Source of the DNA: Chryseobacterium geocarposphaerae
Lineage (GTDB): Bacteria > Bacteroidota > Bacteroidia > Flavobacteriales > Weeksellaceae
Assembly (NCBI RefSeq): GCF_002797535.1
Contig: NZ_PGFD01000001.1
Location: 2,232,001-2,296,000, forward strand
Reading direction: 5' to 3'
Length of the DNA stretch: 64,000 nt
Below, piece after piece: positions 24,923 through 35,321 of this stretch. The notes below the pieces were generated by a model. That model saw only the letters and a program-made list of their open reading frames with translations. It had not been told where the DNA came from and did not search any database. Numbering within the stretch: the stretch's first letter is position 1; each line of letters opens with the position of its first letter. The position numbers and the translations under genes were made by a program.

Positions 24923-26250
24923 TACTGACCTCTCATTCTGTTAAACTCATTGATCACTTCATGATGGCTTACCGTTTTATCCTTGAAATACGTCACAAAA
25001 TGCTGCTTTTCGTCTTCTGTTGCTCCTAATTGGTTCAAAATATTCAATAAGTGCATTTTCATATGACCTTTCTGAATGCCGGTGGTGATCAAAGAACGTA
25101 GTGCTCCAAAATTCTGAGCGAGACCGGAAACCGCCAAAATACTCATCAATTCCTGCGCAGAAGGCTTTCCAAGAAGTGCCAAAGAAAATTTAACCAACGG
25201 ATGAAGATTCGTTAAGCCACCTACAACCCCAACAGAAATCGGCAGGTCGATCCAGAATCTGAAAATCCCATTGTCGATTGTACAATGCGTTAAAGAAGAA
25301 TATTTTCCGTTTCTTGCTGCATAAGCGTGTGCACAAGCTTCCGTTGCTCTAAAATCGTTCCCTGTAGCAATTACAACAGCGTCTACTCCATTCATAATTC
25401 CTTTATTGTGAGTGGTAGCACGGAAAGGCTCAATCTCAGCAATGGTTACCGCCTGCTTGAATTTCCAGGCAAACTCTTCATTGGGAATTCCGCTGTCATC
25501 TTTTAAATCTTCTATCTTACAGGAAACCTCAGCTCTTACGATACAATCCGGTGTAAAATTGGAAAGGATATTCATCACGATCTGCAGAGAATTCTTCTCT
25601 TCCTGCGAAAAATCTTCACTGATCGCAACTTCCTGTTTCAATGTTTTCCCGAACTGTTCCAGACAGGAATTAATAAAATTCGCGCCCATCGAATCTACCG
25701 TATCAAAACTTGCTTTGAGCTGATAATAATTTGGCATTTCGGAAGTTTTGTCGACTAATTTTATATCTAAAATTCCGCCACCGCGATTTCTCATATTCGC
25801 AGTAATGTCGTTGGTAGCCTCAATTAGTTTCTTCTTTAAATTAAAGTTGAAAAAATGAAGCAGTTTATGAGGTTCAACATTAAAAATAAAGTGGGTATGA
25901 CCTAATTTTTCGTTGTTAATGATCGTTGTTTTAAAACCGCCTTTATCGATCCAGAACTTGGCAGCTTTGGAAGCCGCTGCAACCACCGAACTTTCTTCAA
26001 CAGCCATTGGAAGCGCCAGAAGTTTTCCATCAATCAGGAAATTCGGGGCAATTCCGTAAGGCATATAAAAATTGGAAATCGTATTTTCCGAGAACTCTTC
26101 GTGAAGTTTTTGCAGGTCGTGGTTATTATTCCAATATTGTTGCAAAATCTGCTCGTAACTTCTGTCATTACTCAGGTATTCTGAAATAAGCCAGTCGATT
26201 TTTCTTTGTTTGGAAAGTTTTGAAAACCCTTCAACAGGTTGATGATTCAT
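24922..26250 (-). CDS. Hydroxymethylglutaryl-CoA reductase, class II
   Basis: This enzyme interconverts HMG-CoA and mevalonate. In flavobacteria it supplies isoprenoids through the mevalonate pathway, although class II sequences are often labelled degradative. It has 442 residues with no membrane domain. The catalytic segment FRATTHNKGIMNGVDAVVIATGND near 278-301 contains the lysine and aspartate. SSVVAAASKAAKFW lies near 85 and GVVGGLTNLHPLVK near 347. The C-terminal flap carries a histidine in KTVSHHEVINEF. It is first in an operon whose next start overlaps its stop by one base. Confidence 0.93.
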   Translation of the reverse strand: MNHQPVEGFSKLSKQRKIDWLISEYLSNDRSYEQILQQYWNNNHDLQKLHEEFSENTISNFYMPYGIAPNFLIDGKLLALPMAVEESSVVAAASKAAKFWIDKGGFKTTIINNEKLGHTHFIFNVEPHKLLHFFNFNLKKKLIEATNDITANMRNRGGGILDIKLVDKTSEMPNYYQLKASFDTVDSMGANFINSCLEQFGKTLKQEVAISEDFSQEEKNSLQIVMNILSNFTPDCIVRAEVSCKIEDLKDDSGIPNEEFAWKFKQAVTIAEIEPFRATTHNKGIMNGVDAVVIATGNDFRATEACAHAYAARNGKYSSLTHCTIDNGIFRFWIDLPISVGVVGGLTNLHPLVKFSLALLGKPSAQELMSILAVSGLAQNFGALRSLITTGIQKGHMKMHLLNILNQLGATEDEKQHFVTYFKDKTVSHHEVINEFNRMRGQ

Positions 26251-26310
26251 AGCAAAAATTTATATTCGTAAAGATAAGGATTTTGAAGGATTTTGATTGA
26301 ATGACTTTTG

Positions 26311-26318
26311 TATATTTG
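26311..26318 (+). promoter_or_regulatory. -7 box (TATATTTG) of the 2H-phosphoesterase-like gene
   Basis: The box matches TAnnTTTG exactly, 23 bases before the ATG. It supports the ATG at 26342 over the TTG at 26324. Confidence 0.45.
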
Positions 26319-26341
26319 TTTAATTGTATAGAATTTTGCTT

Positions 26342-27040
26342 ATGATATTTGACATTGAATCTAAAAATATTTATGATGAACTTTATCAAAATTCAATTCA
26401 AAATATCCAAGGCGGAAAAAATGATATTGATTTTAATTTAGTTGATAAAAAAAATGATAAACGGCGTGGGATTACTTTATTGATAAGGCCTGATGAAGAC
26501 ATTAAAAATCAAATTACCAAGTTTCAAAAAGAACTATTTGAAATCGATGAAAATCAATATTATCAGCCTGAACCTGATTTACATATCACTGTGCTATCTG
26601 TTATTTCTTGTTATGATGGATTTGAATTAGATAAAATAGATATTGGAAGATATTCAGAAATTATTCAAAATTCTTTGATTAACAATAATGATTTCTTTAT
26701 TACATTCAAAGGTGTAACGACTTCTACGAATGCAGTAATGATTCAAGGTTTTTGTACAAATAGCAGGCTAAGTGAAATCAGACAAAACCTAAGGAATAAT
26801 TTTAAAAAATCGGATTTAGAAAATTCGATAGATTCCAGATATATTATTAAGACATCACATATAACTTCAGTCAGATTTATTACAAGATTGAAAAATCCAA
26901 AATCTTATTCACAAATAATAAACACATACAGAGAGTTCAACTTTGGTAATTTCAAACCTAAAGAATTTGAACTTGTATATAATGATTGGTATCAAACTAA
27001 TGAAATTGTAAAAGTGCTAAAATCATTTTCGCTGAAGTAA
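26342..27040 (+). CDS. 2H-phosphoesterase-like protein (2'-5' RNA ligase superfamily fold)
   Basis: The protein has 232 residues from the ATG at 26342; the TTG at 26324 opens a slightly longer frame. Two H-x-T motifs about 100 residues apart, PDLHITVLSV and KTSHITSVRF, are the hallmark of the 2H superfamily, whose members act on cyclic phosphodiester or 2'-5' bonds in RNA and nucleotides. The rest of the sequence is poorly conserved. Codon use is even richer in A and T than that of its neighbours, with many AAT, AAA and ATT codons, suggesting possible transfer. It stands alone between HMG-CoA reductase (divergent) and the radical-SAM pair. The substrate is unknown. Confidence 0.65.
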   Translation: MIFDIESKNIYDELYQNSIQNIQGGKNDIDFNLVDKKNDKRRGITLLIRPDEDIKNQITKFQKELFEIDENQYYQPEPDLHITVLSVISCYDGFELDKIDIGRYSEIIQNSLINNNDFFITFKGVTTSTNAVMIQGFCTNSRLSEIRQNLRNNFKKSDLENSIDSRYIIKTSHITSVRFITRLKNPKSYSQIINTYREFNFGNFKPKEFELVYNDWYQTNEIVKVLKSFSLK

Positions 27041-27105
27041 TATATTTGATATTCCTGTTAGTAACTTAATTGACAAAAACTATCGTATTTGTAATAAATT
27101 GGGCT

Positions 27106-27113
27106 TATTTTTG
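27106..27113 (+). promoter_or_regulatory. -7 box (TATTTTTG) before the radical-SAM gene
   Basis: The box matches TAnnTTTG exactly, 45 bases before the ATG. A TTTG lies 14 bases upstream, which is shorter than the usual spacing. Confidence 0.35.
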
Positions 27114-27158
27114 ACGTAAATTGAACGCTATAACTATCACTCAAAACCGTCCAATGTT

Positions 27159-28415
27159 ATGAACTTCGACCGCACAAAAGAAAAACTCGAAATACTTGCA
27201 GATGCAGCCAAGTATGATGTTTCGTGTTCTTCCAGCGGCGGAAAAAGAAAGAATAACGGTGGTTTGGGCGACAGCTCAGCCAGCGGAATTTGTCATACTT
27301 ATACGGAAGACGGACGTTGTGTCTCGCTTCTCAAAATTCTTTTGACCAATCATTGCATTTACGATTGCATCTATTGTGTTTCCAGGAAATCAAATGATAT
27401 CAAACGTGCCGCTTTTACAGTTGAAGAGGTCGTAGATTTAACCATTAGTTTTTACAGACGAAATTATATCGAAGGCTTATTTCTGAGTTCCGGAATTTTC
27501 AAAGATGCCGATACGACAATGGAACGCTTGGTTCGGGTTGCCAAAAAACTTAGAACCGAACATAATTTCAATGGCTATATTCATTTGAAATCAATTCCCG
27601 GAGCGAGTGACGATTTGATGAATGAAGCTGCACTTTACGCTGATAGACTTTCCGTAAACTTAGAAATTCCAACTGAATCTGGATTGAAATTATTGGCTCC
27701 TGATAAAAACCGTGAAGATATGCTTCAGCCTATGCGGATTGTTCAGAAAGGAATTCAACAATATAAAGATGAAAAGAAGATCATCAGAAGCACGCCGAAA
27801 TTTGCTCCAGCCGGACAATCAACTCAAATGATTGTAGGCGCAACCAATGAAAATGACTTGCAAATCATCAAAGTGGCCGACCATTTTTACAAAAATTATG
27901 GAATGAAACGGGTTTATTACTCAGGTTATATTCCTGTAACGGTCGACAATCGCTTACCGGCAATTACGGCGGAAGTTCCTGTTTTACGAGAAAACCGTTT
28001 GTATCAGTCAGATTGGTTAATGCGTTTTTATGGTTTCAAAGCGGATGAAATTTTGGATTTTAATATGCCTTTTTTAGACTTGGAAGTTGATCCAAAATTA
28101 AGCTGGGCGTTGCGGCATCTCGACCAGTTTCCTGTTAATCTTCAAACAGCAGATTATAAAATGATTCTCAGAATTCCGGGAATCGGTGTAAAAACAGCAC
28201 AGAAAATTGTAAGTGCAAGAAAATTCCAGGTTCTGAGCATAGACCATCTTAAAAAACTCGGCGCAGCAGTCAACCGTGCTAAATATTTTATTGATTTTAC
28301 TTACGGAAATCCGTTTCTGAAACATTTAACCGATTTGAATTTGAGAAAATTAATTCTCAGTGGAAGTCAGTCGAAATTTCAGAATCAGTTTTCTCAGCAA
28401 TTGACATTGTTTTAA
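27159..28415 (+). CDS. Putative DNA modification/repair radical SAM protein (TIGR03916 type)
   Basis: The protein has 418 residues. The radical-SAM cluster motif CIYDCIYC places the three cysteines at about 66, 70 and 73. Two further cysteines lie upstream in SASGICHTYTEDGRCVS. A C-terminal helix-hairpin-helix DNA-binding motif, MILRIPGIGVKTAQKI, lies near 345-360. Family knowledge: these proteins are encoded next to DUF4130/TIGR03915 proteins, often with uracil-DNA-glycosylase-like domains, and are presumed to act in DNA repair, but the reaction is unproven. The partner starts five bases after this stop, so the two form an operon. Confidence 0.9.
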   Translation: MNFDRTKEKLEILADAAKYDVSCSSSGGKRKNNGGLGDSSASGICHTYTEDGRCVSLLKILLTNHCIYDCIYCVSRKSNDIKRAAFTVEEVVDLTISFYRRNYIEGLFLSSGIFKDADTTMERLVRVAKKLRTEHNFNGYIHLKSIPGASDDLMNEAALYADRLSVNLEIPTESGLKLLAPDKNREDMLQPMRIVQKGIQQYKDEKKIIRSTPKFAPAGQSTQMIVGATNENDLQIIKVADHFYKNYGMKRVYYSGYIPVTVDNRLPAITAEVPVLRENRLYQSDWLMRFYGFKADEILDFNMPFLDLEVDPKLSWALRHLDQFPVNLQTADYKMILRIPGIGVKTAQKIVSARKFQVLSIDHLKKLGAAVNRAKYFIDFTYGNPFLKHLTDLNLRKLILSGSQSKFQNQFSQQLTLF

Positions 28416-28420
28416 TTAAA

Positions 28421-29179
28421 ATGACCACTCTTCTCTACGACGGCAGTTTCGACGGGCTTTTCACAGCGATATTTGAAGTTTTCGAGTATCGTTATCAGGA
28501 TGTGGAAATCATGAACAGAGAAAATTTCCAACAGAAAAATATGTTTGCAGAAGTCCACGAGGTTGTTACCCAACAGGAAAAATCTGAAAGAGTTCTGAAT
28601 AAGCTGGAAAAGAGTATCGGCAAATCAGGAATCAATGATTTGCTGCGCGTATATCTTTCGGAAGATAATGAATTGGAACAGCTGGTTTTATCAGTGGTGA
28701 GACAATCTGTGAAATTTCCCAATGATAATGTCCTGAAAAACTTCGCCAACGATGATATTTTGAAAATCTCCAAAATCTGCAAATCCGTAAGCAGAGAGAG
28801 GCACAGAATGACCGCTTTCGTAAGGTTTAAAAAAATGCAGGATGATGTTTTCTTTGCAAAAATTGATCCTGATTTCAATGTGTTGCCTCTGATTCGGAAA
28901 CATTTTAAAGACCGATATGCCGATCAAAAATGGATGATATATGACCTGCGAAGACATTATGGTTTATTCTACGATTTGGAAAACTGTGAATTCTTTTATC
29001 CCGATGAAAAATTAGATTTAAATCAATACCAGGAGAAATTTCACGACGAAGAAAAAAAATACCAAACGCTCTGGCAAAGCTATTTTACCAAAACCAATAT
29101 TAAGGAACGGAAAAATATAAAACTGCATATTCAGCACGTCCCGAAAAGATATTGGAAATATCTCACTGAGAAACATTAA
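28421..29179 (+). CDS. DUF4130 / TIGR03915 family putative DNA metabolism protein
   Basis: The protein has 252 residues. The start MTTLLYDGSFDGLFTAIFEVFE is the characteristic opening of the DUF4130 family. The core includes RHRMTAFVRFKKMQDDVFFAKIDPDFNVLPLIRKHFKDRY and WMIYDLRRHYGLFYD. In many proteobacteria this domain is fused to a uracil-DNA-glycosylase-like (UdgX-type) domain. Here the protein ends after DUF4130, so no glycosylase domain is present in cis. It lies five bases downstream of the radical-SAM gene. The joint role is inferred from conserved linkage; the reaction is unknown. Confidence 0.88.
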   Translation: MTTLLYDGSFDGLFTAIFEVFEYRYQDVEIMNRENFQQKNMFAEVHEVVTQQEKSERVLNKLEKSIGKSGINDLLRVYLSEDNELEQLVLSVVRQSVKFPNDNVLKNFANDDILKISKICKSVSRERHRMTAFVRFKKMQDDVFFAKIDPDFNVLPLIRKHFKDRYADQKWMIYDLRRHYGLFYDLENCEFFYPDEKLDLNQYQEKFHDEEKKYQTLWQSYFTKTNIKERKNIKLHIQHVPKRYWKYLTEKH

Positions 29180-29310
29180 CTCTTACCTATCGATTATTAT
29201 TAAATAAAAACAGAAAGATATATTTTTCAATCTTTCAAATTTTAGAACTTTTTAATCATTTATATTCAAATCTCCTATAAAGTTACTGCAATTATCTGAA
29301 CTTGTTTTTG

Positions 29311-29318
29311 TAAATTTG
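29311..29318 (+). promoter_or_regulatory. -7 box (TAAATTTG) of pfkA
   Basis: The box matches TAnnTTTG exactly, 20 bases before the pfkA ATG. A -33 TTG at N19 is not evident. Confidence 0.5.
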
Positions 29319-29338
29319 TGTTCGAAATTTTTTACTAG

Positions 29339-30325
29339 ATGAAAGAGAGTGCTGTAAAAAAAATTGCAGTTCTTACTTCAGGAGGAGATTCTCCGGGTAT
29401 GAATGCAGCATTAAGGGCGGTAGTAAGGACCGCAAATTATTATAATATCGAGTGTTACGGAGTAAGAGAAGGCTACAATGGGCTAATCAATGATGATTTC
29501 CTGAAAATGGGACCTCGTTCCGTAAAAAATATAATCAACCAGGGTGGAACTATTCTGAAATCTGCCCGTTCCATGGAGTTTAAAACGAAAGAAGGCCGTC
29601 AAAAGGCTTATGATAACTGTGTAAAACATGGTGTCGATGCTTTGGTATGTATAGGAGGAGACGGAACTTTCACCGGAGCAAAAATCTTTAACGAGGAATT
29701 TGGAATCAGGGTAATCGGTGTTCCGGGAACTATTGATAATGATATTTTCGGAACTGATAACACCATCGGATATGACACTGCCTTGAATACGGCAATGGAA
29801 GCAATCGACAAAATCCGTGATACCGCAACTTCTCACAACAGGGTTTTCTTTGTGGAAGTAATGGGGCGCGACGCAGGATTTATCGCTTTGAACAGTGGAT
29901 TGGCTTCCGGAGCTTTGGATATTTTAATTCCGGAAAGAAAAGACAGTATTGATGAACTTTTCGTTAATTTCAGAAATGCTGAAAGAACGGGAAAATCCTC
30001 CAGTATCGTTGTAGTAGCTGAAGGAGAGAAATTAGCCAACATTTATGAATTAGCCGAAAAAACCAAGGCTGAATTCCCTGATTATGACATCCGTGTTGCC
30101 ATCTTAGGACATATCCAGAGAGGAGGTTCTCCAAGCTGCGCAGACAGAGTTTTGGCAAGCAGACTGGGTTACGGAGCCGTAACAGGATTAATGGAAGGAC
30201 AAACCAACGTAATGGCAGGAATGCGTTCCAACGATCTGGTATATACACCCATCGAAGAAGCCATTAAAAAACACAATGAAATCAATAAAGATCTTTTACT
30301 GATTTCAGAAATTTTAGCAATCTAA
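29339..30325 (+). CDS. pfkA: ATP-dependent 6-phosphofructokinase
   Basis: PfkA phosphorylates fructose 6-phosphate in the committed step of glycolysis. It has 328 residues, typical of the bacterial ATP-dependent tetramer. Motifs: TSGGDSPGMNAALR (13-26), the ATP site CIGGDGTF, the catalytic GTIDNDIFGTDNTIGYDTA with its aspartates, and HIQRGGSPSCADRV near 260. The glycine of GGDGTF points to ATP use over pyrophosphate. It is followed 30 bases later by gap, so two consecutive glycolytic steps are probably co-transcribed. Confidence 0.96.
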   Translation: MKESAVKKIAVLTSGGDSPGMNAALRAVVRTANYYNIECYGVREGYNGLINDDFLKMGPRSVKNIINQGGTILKSARSMEFKTKEGRQKAYDNCVKHGVDALVCIGGDGTFTGAKIFNEEFGIRVIGVPGTIDNDIFGTDNTIGYDTALNTAMEAIDKIRDTATSHNRVFFVEVMGRDAGFIALNSGLASGALDILIPERKDSIDELFVNFRNAERTGKSSSIVVVAEGEKLANIYELAEKTKAEFPDYDIRVAILGHIQRGGSPSCADRVLASRLGYGAVTGLMEGQTNVMAGMRSNDLVYTPIEEAIKKHNEINKDLLLISEILAI

Positions 30326-30334
30326 TATTTTTAA

Positions 30335-31360
<1,026 letters not shown>

Positions 31361-31382
31361 TGAGTAATAAGCAATGAATAAA

Positions 31383-31412
31383 AAAACCTTCCGATTTGGA
31401 AGGTTTTATTTT
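31383..31412 (+). terminator. pfkA-gap terminator
   Basis: The arms aaaaccttcc and ggaaggtttt surround loop gattt and are followed by a T-rich tail. Confidence 0.85.
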
Positions 31413-31436
31413 TATCTTTAATATATAAATTAAACT

Positions 31437-31910
31437 ATGGATTCAAAAGGGTTTCAGGAAAAATCGGGATTTCCAAAATCCATTCTTATCATCCTTGTTT
31501 TTCAATCTATTGTAACTACTTTAATTCTTCTTAAGGATAAAGAATCTCCCTGGGTTGTACTTTATGTAACAGTTCCTCTGATTCTAGTGTTTGCTTTTTC
31601 TTTTTTAAGATTACGTATTAATCAGAACTATTTTGAATACAGTTTTTTCCCTTTCACTTTTAAAACAACCAAGATCCCTTGGAATGAAATTCAAGAAATT
31701 CAATTTGTAAATACAGATCCTATTTCTGATTTTGGAGGTTGGGGAGTGAGGCTCTCAAAAAAATATGGTAAAGCTTTTATTACCGGAAATAATGAAATTA
31801 TATTTTTAAAACTGAAAAATGGTAAAAAAAGATCGTTTACTATTAGGAATAAAGAAAAAATTTTAGACTTTTTTAATGAGAATAAAATATCTTTTATAAA
31901 TAATAAATGA
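31437..31910 (+). CDS. Two-helix membrane protein with PH-like C-terminal domain
   Basis: The protein has 157 residues. Two hydrophobic helices at about 14-31 (SILIILVFQSIVTTLILL) and 39-58 (VVLYVTVPLILVFAFSFL) precede a soluble region. That region contains KIPWNEIQEIQFVNTDP and IIFLKLKNGKKRSFTIRNKEKILDFFNE, a pattern typical of bacterial PH-like (YdbT/YcdB-type) membrane proteins. It is a hypothetical protein in a small standalone unit after gap. The role is unknown. Confidence 0.6.
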   Translation: MDSKGFQEKSGFPKSILIILVFQSIVTTLILLKDKESPWVVLYVTVPLILVFAFSFLRLRINQNYFEYSFFPFTFKTTKIPWNEIQEIQFVNTDPISDFGGWGVRLSKKYGKAFITGNNEIIFLKLKNGKKRSFTIRNKEKILDFFNENKISFINNK

Positions 31911-31958
31911 AATTATCCCTCATATGTACTTCAAGTAAAAACTAACAATCAATATTAC

Positions 31959-32726
31959 TTATTGTACATCTTTCTTACTTCCCCCTCCTAAATCAACATT
32001 AAATAATTGATATCCCACACCAAACCCAAACCACAAATTACCATTATTTCTCCACTGATAATGTTTCTGATTATTAATTTGATCCACACCACAATAAATT
32101 CCAGCTTGAACCTTTTTATATTGTAGCATCACTCCAGTAAACATAGTTAAAGTTGCAGCATTTATATTCTCGTCCGCTCCGATTCCTAAAGAATTATTTG
32201 AATTCAGTTCTACACTTCCTAATCCTGCACCAATCTGTATATAATAATCTGTTGAATAAAATTTCCCTACTCTCCAATTTAATGTTGAACTCAAATTAAA
32301 TTGTGCTTCAAATGTTTTTTCATCTTGAGGTCGGAATTTAAATGGTAAGGTTAATATCCCAACTGAGAAACGATCTGGAACCTCTGCTATTTTTTCAGCT
32401 TTGGCTAGAAACTCTTCTTTAGAGACATAAAAAAGTTTATAGTTATAATAACTCGCTTTAGATATTGATCCTTCAGATTCTTTAAATGGAGGATCAACTT
32501 TCAGCCCTATAGTATTACCTGAAATATCTACAATTTTATACTTTACTCCATCTTCCAAATAATTCGGATTATTTGTATCCTTATTATATATTTCAGTTTT
32601 CTTTACATCAGTACCTGTATGTTTTGCAGGAGCCTTGAAAGTAAATGGTTCCCCAATTTTTATTTCCTGTCCAGAAACCACTTGTGTCCATTCAAAAAGG
32701 AACAGCAATAAAATTTTTGTTCTCAT
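31959..32726 (-). CDS. Secreted protein of unknown function with barrel-like C-terminus
   Basis: The protein has 255 residues. MRTKILLLFLFEWTQVVSG is a signal peptide. The middle (about 45-125) is polar. From about 130 onwards, amphipathic strands (DRFSVGILTLPFKFR, YYIQIGAGLGSVELN, LTMFTGVMLQYKKVQAGIYCGVDQ, NGNLWFGFGVGYQLFNVDLGGG) look like a small outer-membrane barrel. No family is recognised. It is monocistronic and convergent with the preceding gene. Confidence 0.6.
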   Translation of the reverse strand: MRTKILLLFLFEWTQVVSGQEIKIGEPFTFKAPAKHTGTDVKKTEIYNKDTNNPNYLEDGVKYKIVDISGNTIGLKVDPPFKESEGSISKASYYNYKLFYVSKEEFLAKAEKIAEVPDRFSVGILTLPFKFRPQDEKTFEAQFNLSSTLNWRVGKFYSTDYYIQIGAGLGSVELNSNNSLGIGADENINAATLTMFTGVMLQYKKVQAGIYCGVDQINNQKHYQWRNNGNLWFGFGVGYQLFNVDLGGGSKKDVQ

Positions 32727-32897
32727 GATATTTAGTTTAGTTATTAGAGTAACAAATCTCGGTTTTATTCTAACACAAAAAAATCACACTTTTGTGGTAT
32801 TTTTAATAAAATTTTGGAAAAGGAAGCCATTAAGTTTTTATTTCAACTGACAAATCTCACAACCTCGTTTAAATGAAAAACTTGTATTTTTATAGGA

Positions 32898-34094
32898 ATG
32901 GAAAACACAATTTTACAACCGAGATTTAAGAATTCATCTCATTTCAAAGAATTTTGGACAAAAGGCAACGGAAAGCAGCTTATTGAATTTTCTGGTGCAA
33001 AAGTCAGTTTTAATGCTTTTGAGAAATTCGCACCCTATTTTTATCATGTAGATGAAATTGGTGATGAGGTTGTAAGAGAAGTTTATCTTACCAAAAAATT
33101 CCATGAAGCTTCTAAAGAAATTGAGCAGTATATCAGAAATGGTATTTCTGAAAATGATGATACACCTGAAAGTGTAAAAAAACTTTTTCTTCAAACCCAA
33201 AAAATCCCTGACTGGCTTGATTATGATTTAATTAAATCCGGTGCAGAGTTATGCATGAGAGCTAATCTCGATTCTCTGATTTCTTTAAGAGATTATTGTT
33301 TAATTGGTGGTTATGATTACGCTTACCTCAATAAACCTCTGATTGCAACAGAAGCGCTAAAAAAAGGAGCCGTAAAACGTCTTTCAGAAACTTTGGATTT
33401 CTGGGTAAATGTTACAAGATATGACGCATTGGAAGTTCATAAGAAAGGATATGAATTTGCCATAAAAACCAGATTAATTCACTCTTATGCCAGAGTTTCC
33501 ATCAAAAAATATTATAAAAACTGGGATACGGAAAACTGGGGTGAGCCGATCAATTCCTGGGATATGATGGCCACTTATATTGGTTTCAGCCTTGTTTTCT
33601 TACATAGTCTTCATAAATTGGGAAATACTTTTTCAGAGAAAGAGGAAAAAGGAATTTTTCACCTTTGGAAATATGTAGGCTATTTACTGGGAATTCCTGA
33701 GAGCCTTCTTCCCAACGATAAAAAACAGGCTACAGAATTTTTTTATTTATGGACTTCCATTCAGCCACCTGCTGATAAAGATTCTGTACTTCTGGCTCAT
33801 TCTCTTCTCAATGAATCGCTGGAAAATCCTATTTTAAAATATCAGTTTCAAAGAAAAAATTTACGTTATCTACATATTTGCTGTACATGGTTTCTATTGG
33901 ATGATGAAGTTTGCAAGAGGTTACAAATTCCTGATGTTTCTAACAAAAATGTTTTCCCGAAAGCAAAGTGGCTGATCAATAAAATTTATGATAAAATGGT
34001 AAGCCGACAAGCCAGAATAAACAAAGGAAATAGGGACCAGATGAAAGTACTGAGTGATTATTTAAAGATTACCCACAACTCAAATTTTCATTAA
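32898..34094 (+). CDS. DUF2236 / oxygenase MpaB-family protein
   Basis: The protein has 398 residues and no signal peptide. The layout fits the MpaB/DUF2236 family: SLISLRDYCLIGGYDYAYLNKPLIATEALKKGAVKRLSETLDFW, then HSYARVSIK and WDMMATYIGFSLVFLHSLHKLG with family-conserved arginine and histidine positions. Characterised relatives include heme-dependent latex-clearing protein and MpaB of mycophenolic acid synthesis. The substrate here is unknown. It is a standalone gene upstream of recA with a 156-base gap. Confidence 0.75.
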   Translation: MENTILQPRFKNSSHFKEFWTKGNGKQLIEFSGAKVSFNAFEKFAPYFYHVDEIGDEVVREVYLTKKFHEASKEIEQYIRNGISENDDTPESVKKLFLQTQKIPDWLDYDLIKSGAELCMRANLDSLISLRDYCLIGGYDYAYLNKPLIATEALKKGAVKRLSETLDFWVNVTRYDALEVHKKGYEFAIKTRLIHSYARVSIKKYYKNWDTENWGEPINSWDMMATYIGFSLVFLHSLHKLGNTFSEKEEKGIFHLWKYVGYLLGIPESLLPNDKKQATEFFYLWTSIQPPADKDSVLLAHSLLNESLENPILKYQFQRKNLRYLHICCTWFLLDDEVCKRLQIPDVSNKNVFPKAKWLINKIYDKMVSRQARINKGNRDQMKVLSDYLKITHNSNFH

Positions 34095-34223
34095 GCATAT
34101 CAAAATCCGAACTAACACATTCTTTTAATTTTGAATAAGTTAAGTATGAATACCTTATATTTTCATCACTTAAAAAATGATTTTCTGCAATAAATAATAT
34201 TAGCTTTTCATTGAGAAATTATG

Positions 34224-34231
34224 TATTTTTG
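34224..34231 (+). promoter_or_regulatory. -7 box (TATTTTTG) of recA
   Basis: The box matches TAnnTTTG exactly, 19 bases before the recA ATG. No LexA-type palindrome was seen next to it. Confidence 0.45.
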
Positions 34232-34250
34232 AGAAATTATAATTATACAG

Positions 34251-35255
34251 ATGAGCAACGCAGACGATAAAAAGAAAGCACTTGCCTTAGTGCTTGAAAA
34301 ACTAGATAAAACATACGGAAAGGGAACTGTAATGACTTTAGGAGACAGTTCTGTGGATAATACCATTGAAGTAATTCCTTCAGGATCCTTAGGATTAGAC
34401 ATCGCTTTAGGTGTTGGTGGTTATCCAAGAGGAAGAATCATTGAAATCTACGGTCCGGAATCTTCAGGTAAAACAACTTTAACACTTCATGCCATTGCTG
34501 AGGCTCAGAAAGCAGGAGGAATTGCTGCATTCATTGATGCTGAACATGCATTCGACAGAACCTACGCTGCCAAGTTAGGAATTGATTTAGAAAACTTAAT
34601 TATTTCCCAGCCTGATAACGGGGAACAAGCATTAGAAATTGCTGATAACCTTATCCGTTCAGGAGCGATAGATATTGTAGTCATCGACTCAGTAGCTGCA
34701 CTAACTCCAAAAGCGGAAATTGAAGGAGAAATGGGAGATTCAAAAATGGGTCTTCACGCAAGACTGATGTCTCAGGCATTAAGAAAATTAACGGCTACTA
34801 TTTCAAGAACAAAATGTACGGTAATCTTCATCAACCAGTTGAGAGAAAAAATCGGAGTAATGTTCGGGAATCCTGAAACAACGACCGGTGGTAATGCTTT
34901 GAAGTTTTACGCTTCTGTGAGAATTGATATCAGAAAAGCTTCTGCTCCAATTAAAAACGGAGATGAAGCGATTGGAAGCCGTGTAAAAGTGAAAATTGTG
35001 AAAAACAAAGTAGCTCCGCCTTTCAAACAGGCAGAGTTCGATATTATGTACGGTGAAGGAGTTTCTAAAACAGGAGAAATTCTGGACCAGGCCGTAGAAC
35101 AGGGAATTGTAAAGAAAAGCGGTTCTTGGTTCAGCTATGAAGAAACAAAATTAGGTCAAGGTCGTGATGCGGTGAAAGACGTATTGAAGGACAATCCTGA
35201 ACTTTCTGAAGAGCTGGAAAATAGAATTAAAGAAGAGATTGCTACTAAAAAATAG
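34251..35255 (+). CDS. recA: Recombinase RecA
   Basis: RecA forms filaments on single-stranded DNA, catalyses strand exchange and stimulates the SOS response. It has 334 residues. Walker [10 protein letters not shown] spans 68-76. The Walker B-like VVIDSVAAL follows. The L1 and L2 DNA-binding loops are present ([47 protein letters not shown]). The C-terminal domain ends in the short acidic/basic tail [15 protein letters not shown]. It is monocistronic with a very long perfect hairpin after the stop. Confidence 0.97.
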   Translation: MSNADDKKKALALVLEKLDKTYGKGTVMTLGDSSVDNTIEVIPSGSLGLDIALGVGGYPRGRIIEIYGPESSGKTTLTLHAIAEAQKAGGIAAFIDAEHAFDRTYAAKLGIDLENLIISQPDNGEQALEIADNLIRSGAIDIVVIDSVAALTPKAEIEGEMGDSKMGLHARLMSQALRKLTATISRTKCTVIFINQLREKIGVMFGNPETTTGGNALKFYASVRIDIRKASAPIKNGDEAIGSRVKVKIVKNKVAPPFKQAEFDIMYGEGVSKTGEILDQAVEQGIVKKSGSWFSYEETKLGQGRDAVKDVLKDNPELSEELENRIKEEIATKK

Positions 35256-35264
35256 TAATCTGTT

Positions 35265-35315
35265 TGCATAAAAAACCCCGGCGGAGCCAAAGGCTCCGCC
35301 GGGGTTTTTTATGCA
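35265..35315. terminator. Perfect 24-bp GC-rich hairpin terminator after recA
   Basis: Twenty-four-base arms (35265-35288 and 35292-35315) are perfectly complementary around loop AAA. The arms end in A-runs and T-runs, so it can terminate both recA and the convergent S9 peptidase gene. The central ccccggcggagcc is very GC-rich for this genome. Confidence 0.9.
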
Positions 35316-35321
35316 TTTTTG

